This document shows, in pieces, positions 1 through 6,412 of a stretch of 64,000 nucleotides of DNA. Under the pieces are notes generated by a model, which saw only the letters and a program-made list of their open reading frames with translations, made no database searches and had not been told where the DNA came from. The stretch is from Spirochaetaceae bacterium. Its GTDB lineage: Bacteria > Spirochaetota > Spirochaetia > Treponematales > Rectinemataceae. The DNA is taken from the NCBI GenBank assembly GCA_025355995.1, contig JANXYQ010000069.1:48407-112406 (forward strand). The letters run 5' to 3'. Each line of letters starts with the position of its first letter. The stretch's first letter is position 1. Both the position numbers and the translations under genes were made by a program.

Positions 1-381
1 GTGCACGCCGTCGCCGGATAGGGCGTTCAGGTAGGCCGCCCCGACCGAGGACAGGGTCTTGCCCTCTCCCGTCTTCATCTCCACGATCTTGCCCTGGTGC
101 AGGACTATCCCGCCGAGCACCTGCACGTCGAAGGGACGCTCCCCGAGGACCCTCCTCGCCGCCTCGCGCACGAGGGCGAAGGCCTCGGGCAGGAGCAGGT
201 CCAGGGTCTCCCCCGCCTTGTAGCGCTCCTTCAGCCTGACGGTCTCCTCGGGAAACTGCTCCGCGCGAAGCGCGAGAGCCCATGATTCCTTCGCGTTGAC
301 TAGGTGGAGGAGGGGCAGGAGCGCCTTGACGTCGCGCTCCTTCTTTGTGCCGAAAAGGAGGGCAAGTATATTCAAGCTCAT
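1..381 (-). CDS. secA: Preprotein translocase subunit SecA, N-terminal part (cut by window edge)
   Basis: SecA is the ATPase motor that pushes unfolded preproteins through SecYEG. The 127 codons visible cover the N-terminus and run into the nucleotide-binding site: [10 protein letters not shown] (Walker A region), followed by [13 protein letters not shown], which matches the usual SecA order. The rest lies outside the window. Three in-frame ATGs occur at 393, 387 and 381. I chose 381 (protein begins [15 protein letters not shown]) because it resembles other SecA N-termini and because a -10 hexamer covers the upstream ATG, so the transcript probably starts at or next to 381. No Shine-Dalgarno sequence is evident. 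It is followed on the other side by the M23 peptidase gene in the same direction, but secA has its own promoter. Confidence 0.93.
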   Translation of the reverse strand, partial: MSLNILALLFGTKKERDVKALLPLLHLVNAKESWALALRAEQFPEETVRLKERYKAGETLDLLLPEAFALVREAARRVLGERPFDVQVLGGIVLHQGKIVEMKTGEGKTLSSVGAAYLNALSGDGVH

Positions 382-388
382 GCCCATT

Positions 389-418
389 ACCATACCTATT
401 TCGAAGAAGGGGGGTCAA
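389..418 (-). promoter_or_regulatory. Predicted secA promoter, leaderless geometry
   Basis: Read on the minus strand: TTGACC at 418-413, an 18-nt spacer, TATGGT at 394-389, then 7 nt to the ATG at 381. This spacing puts the transcription start at or next to the start codon. Inferred from sequence only. Confidence 0.5.
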
Positions 419-447
419 GCTCCGAGGCGAAGAGCTCGGGGAAAAGG

Positions 448-1476
448 CTAGTCCGCGAAGCCGCCGCCGGTGATGATGGGAAAGGAGCGGGAGCCGGACC
501 AGAGGTATTCGGTGGGATCGAGATAACTGCGCCCCATCATGACCTCGTAGTGGGTGTGAGGGGCGGTCGAAACGCCGGTATTACCGAGGATGCCGACGCC
601 CTGGCCCTGTTTAACGGTCTGGCCGCTGTGCACCAGTATCCTGTCCATGTGTCCCATGCGCGTGATGTAGCCGTAGGCGTGCGCAATGATGACGCAGCGG
701 CCGTAGCCGCCCTCGACGCCGGCGAAAATCACCTTGCCGTCGGCGGTAGCCACCAATAGGTCCCCCGAGCGATAGGTCGAGCAGTCTATGCCCGTGTGGA
801 AATAGCTCTGCCCCGTAAAAGGGTTCGGGTTCGTGCCGAAGGTCGTGGAAATATGCCCTATCCCTCCGGAGATCGGCCACACGGCCGGGACGGTCTTCTT
901 CACCGAGTCCATTTGCCCGAGCATGGAGCCGTATTCGGCGATGATCGGGGCCGATTGATCCAGGTCCTCCCTGATCTCGGCCATGGACTGCGCCTCGGCC
1001 TTGCGCCTGGCGAACAGGAGGGGCGAGGCTGCCTTTTTCACCGGCTGGCGAGCGTCGTGCGTGCCTCCCGAGGCCATGATCGGGCCGAGGGCGGCTTGGA
1101 AATCCTTATAGGCGTCCTCGAGCCGCTGGGTCTGGGTTTTTACCGCCTCCAGCTCGTCCTGTGCCTGGAGGAGCTCTGCGCTCGATGCGGAAACCCGCGC
1201 CCTCGCGCCGCCGAGCCCTCCGGAAAACGCGAAAATGAGGACCACGACCGCCAGCGCGAGCATCGCGGCGCCGGCCAGGCCGAAAAAGGATATCCTGAAG
1301 CCACGGGGCGGCTCCTCGGAATGCGCTACTACGAGGATCGAGACGCTTTGGCTTCCCCCGCGGATGAATCGGGCCCAGGTCGCGGCGACGCCGCGCGCGC
1401 GGCGCGCGAAGCCGGAAGAGACCTTCTTGTAGACTTCGCGCTCTGCGCTCTTGTACCGCTTCAATAGGGATGGCAT
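448..1476 (-). CDS. Membrane-anchored M23 family (LytM-type) peptidase
   Basis: Predicted zinc endopeptidase that cuts, or helps others cut, peptidoglycan crosslinks on the periplasmic side. From the ATG at 1476 the protein has 342 residues: a basic N-terminus, one membrane segment (about residues 62-84), a helical and probably coiled-coil stretch (about 95-130), then a LytM domain from about 200. The zinc-ligand motifs are intact: HTGID (His227, Asp231) and HTH (His307, His309). With all ligands present it should be active, unlike the degenerate EnvC/NlpD type. An upstream GTG at 1536 would add 20 residues, but the predicted promoter overlaps that extension. The gene lies downstream of no other gene on its strand and is divergent from the lipoprotein gene at 1561. 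Confidence 0.88.
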   Translation of the reverse strand: MPSLLKRYKSAEREVYKKVSSGFARRARGVAATWARFIRGGSQSVSILVVAHSEEPPRGFRISFFGLAGAAMLALAVVVLIFAFSGGLGGARARVSASSAELLQAQDELEAVKTQTQRLEDAYKDFQAALGPIMASGGTHDARQPVKKAASPLLFARRKAEAQSMAEIREDLDQSAPIIAEYGSMLGQMDSVKKTVPAVWPISGGIGHISTTFGTNPNPFTGQSYFHTGIDCSTYRSGDLLVATADGKVIFAGVEGGYGRCVIIAHAYGYITRMGHMDRILVHSGQTVKQGQGVGILGNTGVSTAPHTHYEVMMGRSYLDPTEYLWSGSRSFPIITGGGFAD

Positions 1477-1484
1477 CTTACTTG

Positions 1485-1514
1485 ACAATATCTGGTATAC
1501 CCTATGTTTGTAAA
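1485..1514 (-). promoter_or_regulatory. Predicted promoter of the M23 peptidase gene
   Basis: Minus strand: TTTACA at 1514-1509, an 18-nt spacer, TATTGT at 1490-1485, then 8 nt to the ATG at 1476. Any leader would be about one or two bases. Confidence 0.4.
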
Positions 1515-1524
1515 GACTGCGACG

Positions 1525-1554
1525 TTGACAGGCCACTCCGCTGGGCGTTAAAAC
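1525..1554 (+). promoter_or_regulatory. Predicted promoter of the lipoprotein gene, leaderless geometry
   Basis: A perfect TTGACA at 1525-1530, an 18-nt spacer and TAAAAC at 1549-1554 sit 6 nt before the ATG at 1561. The -10 is weak (4 of 6). There is no Shine-Dalgarno sequence. A second possible pair is TTGACA 1482-1487 with TATGTT 1503-1508, but its 15-nt spacer is poor. Confidence 0.45.
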
Positions 1555-1560
1555 CTATCT

Positions 1561-2856
1561 ATGACCCCGCTCCAGTCCCGGCGCATCCCGCGAACCGTCG
1601 TCGTCCTCCTGTTGGCCTCCTGGGCAGTCTCAGGCGCCTTGCTGGCTTCCTGCGCCGCGAGGGACAAGCCAAGTGTCGCCGTAAAGCGCGAGCCGCTCTT
1701 CGCCCTCGGCTACGGTCCGGCGGAGGACCAGCTCGACCTTTTCCAGATCGACGGAAGCCAGGCCCCCTTGAAGACCTGCTTGACGATGAGGGAGGGAATC
1801 TTCTACATCGCCAACGGCGCGGGAGCGAAGGTGGTCAGGCTGACCTCCTTCGGGGTACCCCTCTCCATGATCTACAATTCCGAGAAGAACCCAGAGCCCA
1901 TAGTCCTCAAGCCCGTCCCGGCGAAGCCGGCGTCGGGCGAAGCCGTCTCCTCCAAGGATTCGGGGGGCCTCGGCCGCAACGCCGTTCCCTATCCCTTCAG
2001 GTCAGTCGGGGAGATCGCCGTCGATTCGAGCCAGAATGCGTACGTCGAAGACCGCCTCCCCACGGAGCGGAGGGTCCAGGACAAGGACTCGGGCGCCATC
2101 CTCGACCACGTCGTGCTGCGCTTCGACAAGGACGGCCAATTCATCGATTATCTCGGACAGGAAGGCATCGGAGGAACGCCCTTCCCGTATATCGTGGGTG
2201 TTTATATCGTAGCCTCCGACGACTGCGTAGTCGTCTCGATGACACAGACAGGATGGCTCGTGCATTGGTTCGATAAAAGCGGAGTCCTCGTCAGCGCCCT
2301 CAAGCTCCGGCGCGAGGACCTGCCCATGCCGGACAAGGGACAGGGCCTGATCGGTTCGCTCGACAAGATCGTGCCGGATGTAGGGGGAAGGTATATCCTG
2401 ATCAAGATCGATTACTATAAGGAAGCGCTGGATCCGGCCACCAAGGCCTCGGCGGGCGTGGAGTTCGCGAGCTCCTGGACCTACCGAATGGACGTGAAAG
2501 ACGGCAAGTACGCCGACCGCTGGCAGATTCGCGCGATCGAGAAGACCACCAAGAGCCCGGACGGGCAAGCCGTTAAGTACTCGCGGATTCCCCAGCTGCT
2601 CGGGGCGGCGGGCAAGGCTTTTTTCCTGATGTACGCCGACGACGACGGAAGGACCTATGTCGCCACCTACGACCGCATTACGCGGGAAATGACCAAGTAC
2701 AGCATCGACATCTCCACGGACGAGCTTTTCTACAACGCCTATTATCTTTCCCGGGACGGCGTGCTCTGCGCCCTCCTCGGAACGAAGTACGAGGCCAGGG
2801 TCGTCTGGTGGCGATTCGACAAGCTCATCGGGCCGAGTTCGGGCATCGTAAAATGA
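1561..2856 (+). CDS. Putative lipoprotein, possible beta-propeller fold
   Basis: Protein of 431 residues with a basic N-terminus, a hydrophobic stretch and a lipobox-like LLASC, so it is probably exported and lipidated at Cys31. The mature part has repeated segments such as GEIAVDSSQNAYVED and VVLRFDKDGQFIDYLG that look like NHL or other beta-propeller blades. I do not recognise an enzymatic motif. It may belong to a spirochaete lipoprotein family (I think of the one named after Leptospira LIC_12708), but I cannot confirm that here. Its stop overlaps the next start in an ATGA, so the two are probably co-translated. The ATG at 1561 is supported by the promoter just upstream. Confidence 0.75.
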   Translation: MTPLQSRRIPRTVVVLLLASWAVSGALLASCAARDKPSVAVKREPLFALGYGPAEDQLDLFQIDGSQAPLKTCLTMREGIFYIANGAGAKVVRLTSFGVPLSMIYNSEKNPEPIVLKPVPAKPASGEAVSSKDSGGLGRNAVPYPFRSVGEIAVDSSQNAYVEDRLPTERRVQDKDSGAILDHVVLRFDKDGQFIDYLGQEGIGGTPFPYIVGVYIVASDDCVVVSMTQTGWLVHWFDKSGVLVSALKLRREDLPMPDKGQGLIGSLDKIVPDVGGRYILIKIDYYKEALDPATKASAGVEFASSWTYRMDVKDGKYADRWQIRAIEKTTKSPDGQAVKYSRIPQLLGAAGKAFFLMYADDDGRTYVATYDRITREMTKYSIDISTDELFYNAYYLSRDGVLCALLGTKYEARVVWWRFDKLIGPSSGIVK

Positions 2857-4415
2857 AGGCCCTCGTCGCCTGTTCCGAGGCCGCGCGCCTCGATGCGGCG
2901 ACTGCCGCGAGAGCCGAAATCGATCCTCTACTCTTGATGGAGGACGCCTCGGTGGAGATTTGGCGGCGCCTCGAGCCGATCGCCCGAGAGCGTGGCGCGG
3001 GCGATTCCGGCCTCCTCCTCGCTCTCTGCGGCACGGGCAACAACGGCGGAGATGCCCTCGCGGTAGTGCGCCACGCGCGCTTTTCCGGCCTCGCGCGCGT
3101 CGCCGTCATCCTGACCAAGGGCAGCCTCGGCGAGCTCGGATCGATGTACGCCGCATCCCTCAGGGCCCTGGGCGTCCCCCTCCTCGCATGGGGCGAGGCC
3201 CGGCCGGCGTGCGAGGCCTTGATTTCGGAGGCTGCCCTTATACTCGACGGCCTTACGGGCAGCGGACTCGCGGGGGCGGCGAGGGAAGGCCTGGCCGCGC
3301 TCATCGCCGCAGCCGGGGCTTCGGGCAAGCCCATAGCATCCATCGACCTTCCCTCCGGCCTCTCGGATTCCTTCGAAGAAGGCCATCCCCTGATCCCCGC
3401 GACCTGGACCCTATCCATCGAACCTCGAAAAGCCTGTCTATATTTCCCGCTCGCTCGGGAATCCTGCGGCGAGATTCTCCCTATTTCGGGGATTTTCCCC
3501 GTCGACGAGCCTATCGCTTCGAGGACGACCCTGCTCGAGGCCGCGGACCTGCCGGCCCTGGCCCCTCTCCCTCCCGATTCCGCCTACAAGGGCGAGCGGG
3601 GTAGGGTGGCCATCTTCGCCGGATCGGTGGGAGCGAGCGGAGCCGCCGTCCTCGCTTCGCGGTCCTGCCTCGCGGCAGGCGCCGGGCTTGCGGCCTTGTT
3701 CGCCTCGAGCGAGCTCTTCCCCATCGTCGCCCCGATGCTTGACGCGGTTATGGTCAAGCACGAGCCGGGGGAAGGAGCCTTCGACCCCGGGCGCTGGGAC
3801 TCGCTGCTTATAGGACCGGGCTGGGGGAGGACGGGCTCTCGGCTCGAGTGCCTCGCCTCCCTGCTCGGCTCGGGCCTGCCGGCCGTCCTCGATGCCGACG
3901 CGATCGGCCTCTACCGCGCTCTCGTCGAAAGGGGCTTTTCGGCTCCCTCGCCGCTCATACTAACGCCGCATCCGGGCGAGTTCGCCGCGCTTGCGGGTAG
4001 GGATTCCGGCCTCGCGCTCGCGAATCCCACGGCCCTGCTCCCCGAGCTCGCGGGGGCGCTGAAGGCCGTGATCGTCCTGAAATCCCACGTGACCTGGATC
4101 GCGGCGCCGGGGGGAGAGCTCTCGGTCTGGGAAGGAAGGGAGAGCGGCCTCGGCACCGCTGGATCGGGCGACGTGCTCGCGGGCCTCGCGGGGGGACTGC
4201 TCGCCCGCGCGGTATCGAAAGCGAAGGTCTCGGGCGCGCGGACGACGGATTCGGAGGCGTGCGATGCCGCGAAGGCCGCCGTCATCGCCCACGGCCTCGC
4301 CGGGCGTCGTGCCCGATCGGAACGAGGCTGGTTCGAGGCCGGAGAGATCATCGTCGAGGCCGGCAGGATACTGGGGCGAGAGACGCACCCGCGTTCCGCG
4401 ACGGACTCGGGCTAG
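2853..4415 (+). CDS. nnr: Bifunctional NAD(P)HX epimerase / ADP-dependent NAD(P)HX dehydratase
   Basis: Repairs hydrated NADH and NADPH. The N-terminal YjeF_N half epimerises R- to S-NAD(P)HX and the C-terminal ribokinase-like half dehydrates it using ADP. The 520-residue length fits the fused form. Visible motifs are GTGNNGGDALAVV in the N-terminal half and, in the C-terminal half, LTPHPGEFAAL, DADAIGLY and the nucleotide-site GTAGSGDVLAGLAGG. The start at 2853 overlaps the lipoprotein stop as ATGA. An earlier in-frame start at 2808 would intrude far into the upstream gene and lacks support. Confidence 0.93.
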   Translation: MKALVACSEAARLDAATAARAEIDPLLLMEDASVEIWRRLEPIARERGAGDSGLLLALCGTGNNGGDALAVVRHARFSGLARVAVILTKGSLGELGSMYAASLRALGVPLLAWGEARPACEALISEAALILDGLTGSGLAGAAREGLAALIAAAGASGKPIASIDLPSGLSDSFEEGHPLIPATWTLSIEPRKACLYFPLARESCGEILPISGIFPVDEPIASRTTLLEAADLPALAPLPPDSAYKGERGRVAIFAGSVGASGAAVLASRSCLAAGAGLAALFASSELFPIVAPMLDAVMVKHEPGEGAFDPGRWDSLLIGPGWGRTGSRLECLASLLGSGLPAVLDADAIGLYRALVERGFSAPSPLILTPHPGEFAALAGRDSGLALANPTALLPELAGALKAVIVLKSHVTWIAAPGGELSVWEGRESGLGTAGSGDVLAGLAGGLLARAVSKAKVSGARTTDSEACDAAKAAVIAHGLAGRRARSERGWFEAGEIIVEAGRILGRETHPRSATDSG

Positions 4416-4422
4416 TTTTTTC

Positions 4423-4451
4423 TTGACCACCTCGGATCCGTAAATTAGAGT
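4423..4451 (+). promoter_or_regulatory. Possible promoter of the Nudix gene
   Basis: TTGACC at 4423-4428, a 17-nt spacer and TAGAGT at 4446-4451. The start codon at 4464 is 12 nt further, so the leader would be only about 5 nt. No clear Shine-Dalgarno sequence. Confidence 0.35.
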
Positions 4452-4463
4452 GACCGCACCAAG

Positions 4464-4856
4464 ATGGAACGATCAGTAGCGGGGATACTCATACGGGACG
4501 GCAGGGCCTTCGTCGCCAAGAGGGGATCGGAAGGCAGCTTCAGCGGGCGCTGGGAATTCCCGGGGGGCAAAGTCGAGCGGGGCGAGAGCGACGCAGAAGC
4601 CCTCGTGCGCGAGTTTGACGAGGAATTCGGCATGGTCGTGCGGCCCATCAAGCTCCTCGCCGAAACCGTCTTTCCGCATCGCGGCTCGGATAGGACGCTC
4701 GCCGCCTGGCTCATCGAAGCGTCTCCCGAGAGCAGGCCGCGTCTCATCGAGCACGAGGAGCTGCGCTGGGCCGACGCTGGCGAGCTCCGATCCTTGGAGC
4801 TCGTGGACTCCGACGGGAAGATCCTGCCCAACGTCCTGGCCTTGATCGCGACCTAG
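4464..4856 (+). CDS. Nudix hydrolase, MutT-like
   Basis: 130-residue Nudix protein with a complete Nudix box: a GKVERGE segment, seven residues, then REFDEEFG. The N-terminal GRAFVAKRGSEG and WEFPGGK are typical of MutT/8-oxo-dGTP diphosphatases and related CTP pyrophosphohydrolases. The family assignment is secure; the substrate is not. It is expected to clean the nucleotide pool or a similar metabolite. It converges with xseB, leaving a 14-nt gap between the two stop codons. Confidence 0.9.
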   Translation: MERSVAGILIRDGRAFVAKRGSEGSFSGRWEFPGGKVERGESDAEALVREFDEEFGMVVRPIKLLAETVFPHRGSDRTLAAWLIEASPESRPRLIEHEELRWADAGELRSLELVDSDGKILPNVLALIAT

Positions 4857-4870
4857 GGCGCCGGCCAGCG

Positions 4871-5113
4871 CTACTCGTCCTCGCCGTCGTCGAATAAGTC
4901 GAGTTCCGGCTTTTCCTCGCCCTCGTCCGTCATCGTCGTCCCTAGGAGTATCTCGACCTTCCCCTGGATCCTGTCCAAGTCGCGCTCGAGTCCCTTCGAG
5001 AGCTTGATGCCTTCCTCGAATACCGCCACAGCCTCCTCGAGGGGCAGATCTGGTTCCTTTATGCGATCGGCCAGCTCTTCCAGGCGATCCAGCCTCTCCT
5101 CGAATTTCTTCAT
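4871..5113 (-). CDS. xseB: Exodeoxyribonuclease VII small subunit
   Basis: 80-residue protein beginning MKKFEERLDRLEELADRIK, with the conserved PLEEAVAVFEEG segment of XseB, which forms a helical hairpin that binds XseA. The acidic C-terminus (EKPELDLFDDGEDE) is longer than the core family. Its ATG overlaps the xseA stop (ATGA), consistent with translational coupling and subunit stoichiometry. ExoVII degrades single-stranded DNA in both directions. Confidence 0.92.
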   Translation of the reverse strand: MKKFEERLDRLEELADRIKEPDLPLEEAVAVFEEGIKLSKGLERDLDRIQGKVEILLGTTMTDEGEEKPELDLFDDGEDE

Positions 5114-6315
5114 TCCCGAACCTCCAGGGTCGTCGCGAGGGCGCCGCCCCGCGCGAACGTGATTTCCAGGTCGTCTCCCGCCGCGATCGAAGCCGCATCG
5201 CGTATCGCCGGGCCGCCGGCACCGCATCGGACTACGGAGAAACCGCGAGCGAGCACCGCGGCCGGGCTCATGGCCGCGAGTTCCCGCGTCGCCAGCTCGA
5301 GGCGCCTCGCGCGCAGCTCCATAGCTGATTTCATGCCGCGCCCGAGCGCCTCGCCGGCCTCGTCGAGGCGCCTCGCCGAGGGCATGAACACTCGCATGAG
5401 CCTCGCCTCGACCGCTGATGGCTCGAAGCGGCCCACGAGCAGGCGCGCCCGATCGATCCTCGATCGGATCGCCGTCTCGAGCTCCGCCTCGAACTGGCCC
5501 ACTTCGCGCTTGAGGGCGGCGCGACTCTCGGATACGAGCTCCGCCGCGGCGCTCGGGGTGGGGGCCCGGAGGTCGGCCGCGAAATCCGAGAGCGCCCAGT
5601 CTATCTCGTGGCCAACGGCGCTGATGACGGGGATGCGCGACCGGGCGATGGCCCTGACGACGAGCTCGTCGGAGAAGGGCAGGAGGTCCTCGAGCGAACC
5701 GCCTCCCCTCCCCACGATGATGACATCGCCGAGCGACAGCCGGTTGGCGGCCTCGACCTGTCGGGCGATCTGGGCGGCGGCCTCCTCCCCCTGCACCGCG
5801 GCCGGGAGGATCACCACGCCCATGCCCGCGTTGCGTCGCCTGAGGACGTTGATGATGTCCCGTATCGCGGCGCCGCTGGGGGAGGTGACGACCGCGACGC
5901 GCGCGGGGAAGCGCGGCAGGGCGCGCTTGCGAGACTCGTCGAAGAGGCCCTCGGCCGCGAGGGCACGCTTCCTTTCCTCGAGCATCGCCAGTATGTCGCC
6001 CTCGCCGGCCCGATCGAGCTTCTCGACGATCATCTGGTACTGTCCCCGCGCCGCATAGACCGTGATGTTGCCGCGGGCCCGGACGAGGGCGCCGTCGGCC
6101 GGCTCGAACCCGAGGGCCCGGGTCTTGTAGCGGAACATCACGGCCTGGAGCATCGCCCCCCTGTCCTTGAGGGTGAAATAGAGATGTCCGGAACTGGCGG
6201 GACGGCAGTTGCTTATCTCGCCCTCGACGAGCACGGAGGGCAGCGAGCCCTCGAGGAGCTCCTTCACTATCGCCGTCAGCGCCGTGACGCTCAGCGGCCG
6301 TTCGATGTCGTCCAT
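5110..6315 (-). CDS. xseA: Exodeoxyribonuclease VII large subunit
   Basis: Catalytic subunit of ExoVII, about 401 residues. It has an N-terminal OB fold (SVLVEGEISNCRPASSGHLYFTLKD) and the catalytic domain containing VAVVTSPSGAAIRDI, VGRGGGSLEDLLPF, VISAVGHEIDW and DLRAPTPSAAAEL, all hallmark XseA motifs. The start is either the ATG at 6315 or the GTG immediately before it at 6318. A -10 hexamer ends exactly 6 nt before the GTG, the same distance seen at several other genes here, which favours a leaderless GTG start. There is no Shine-Dalgarno sequence. Confidence 0.94.
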   Translation of the reverse strand: MDDIERPLSVTALTAIVKELLEGSLPSVLVEGEISNCRPASSGHLYFTLKDRGAMLQAVMFRYKTRALGFEPADGALVRARGNITVYAARGQYQMIVEKLDRAGEGDILAMLEERKRALAAEGLFDESRKRALPRFPARVAVVTSPSGAAIRDIINVLRRRNAGMGVVILPAAVQGEEAAAQIARQVEAANRLSLGDVIIVGRGGGSLEDLLPFSDELVVRAIARSRIPVISAVGHEIDWALSDFAADLRAPTPSAAAELVSESRAALKREVGQFEAELETAIRSRIDRARLLVGRFEPSAVEARLMRVFMPSARRLDEAGEALGRGMKSAMELRARRLELATRELAAMSPAAVLARGFSVVRCGAGGPAIRDAASIAAGDDLEITFARGGALATTLEVRE

Positions 6316-6324
6316 CACGCCGAT

Positions 6325-6353
6325 ACCATACGGCAAGAGCGGAGGGAAGGCAA
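6325..6353 (-). promoter_or_regulatory. Predicted xseA promoter, leaderless geometry
   Basis: Minus strand: TTGCCT at 6353-6348, a 17-nt spacer, TATGGT at 6330-6325, then 6 nt to a GTG at 6318 followed directly by ATG at 6315. It lies back to back with the hrpA promoter. Confidence 0.45.
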
Positions 6354-6377
6354 CAGGCCGCCGCGACCGGCCTGGCT

Positions 6378-6406
6378 GGCACAAGGGGCCCCTCGCGGAC
6401 TAGAAT
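6378..6406 (+). promoter_or_regulatory. Predicted hrpA promoter, leaderless geometry
   Basis: GGCACA (3 of 6) at 6378-6383, a 17-nt spacer and TAGAAT (5 of 6) at 6401-6406, then 6 nt to the ATG at 6413. A GGAG in those 6 nt is too close to the ATG to work as a Shine-Dalgarno sequence. Confidence 0.42.
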
Positions 6407-6412
6407 GGAGTC

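Noticed and set aside
4423..4463. Nudix gene promoter as a further leaderless case
   Set aside because: The -10 is 12 nt from the ATG, predicting a 5-nt leader; not counted with the 6-8 nt group.
4871..6382. 503-codon frame that joins xseB to an out-of-frame version of xseA
   Set aside because: Only its last 80 codons are real (xseB); the rest is the alternative frame of xseA, whose true frame has all XseA motifs.
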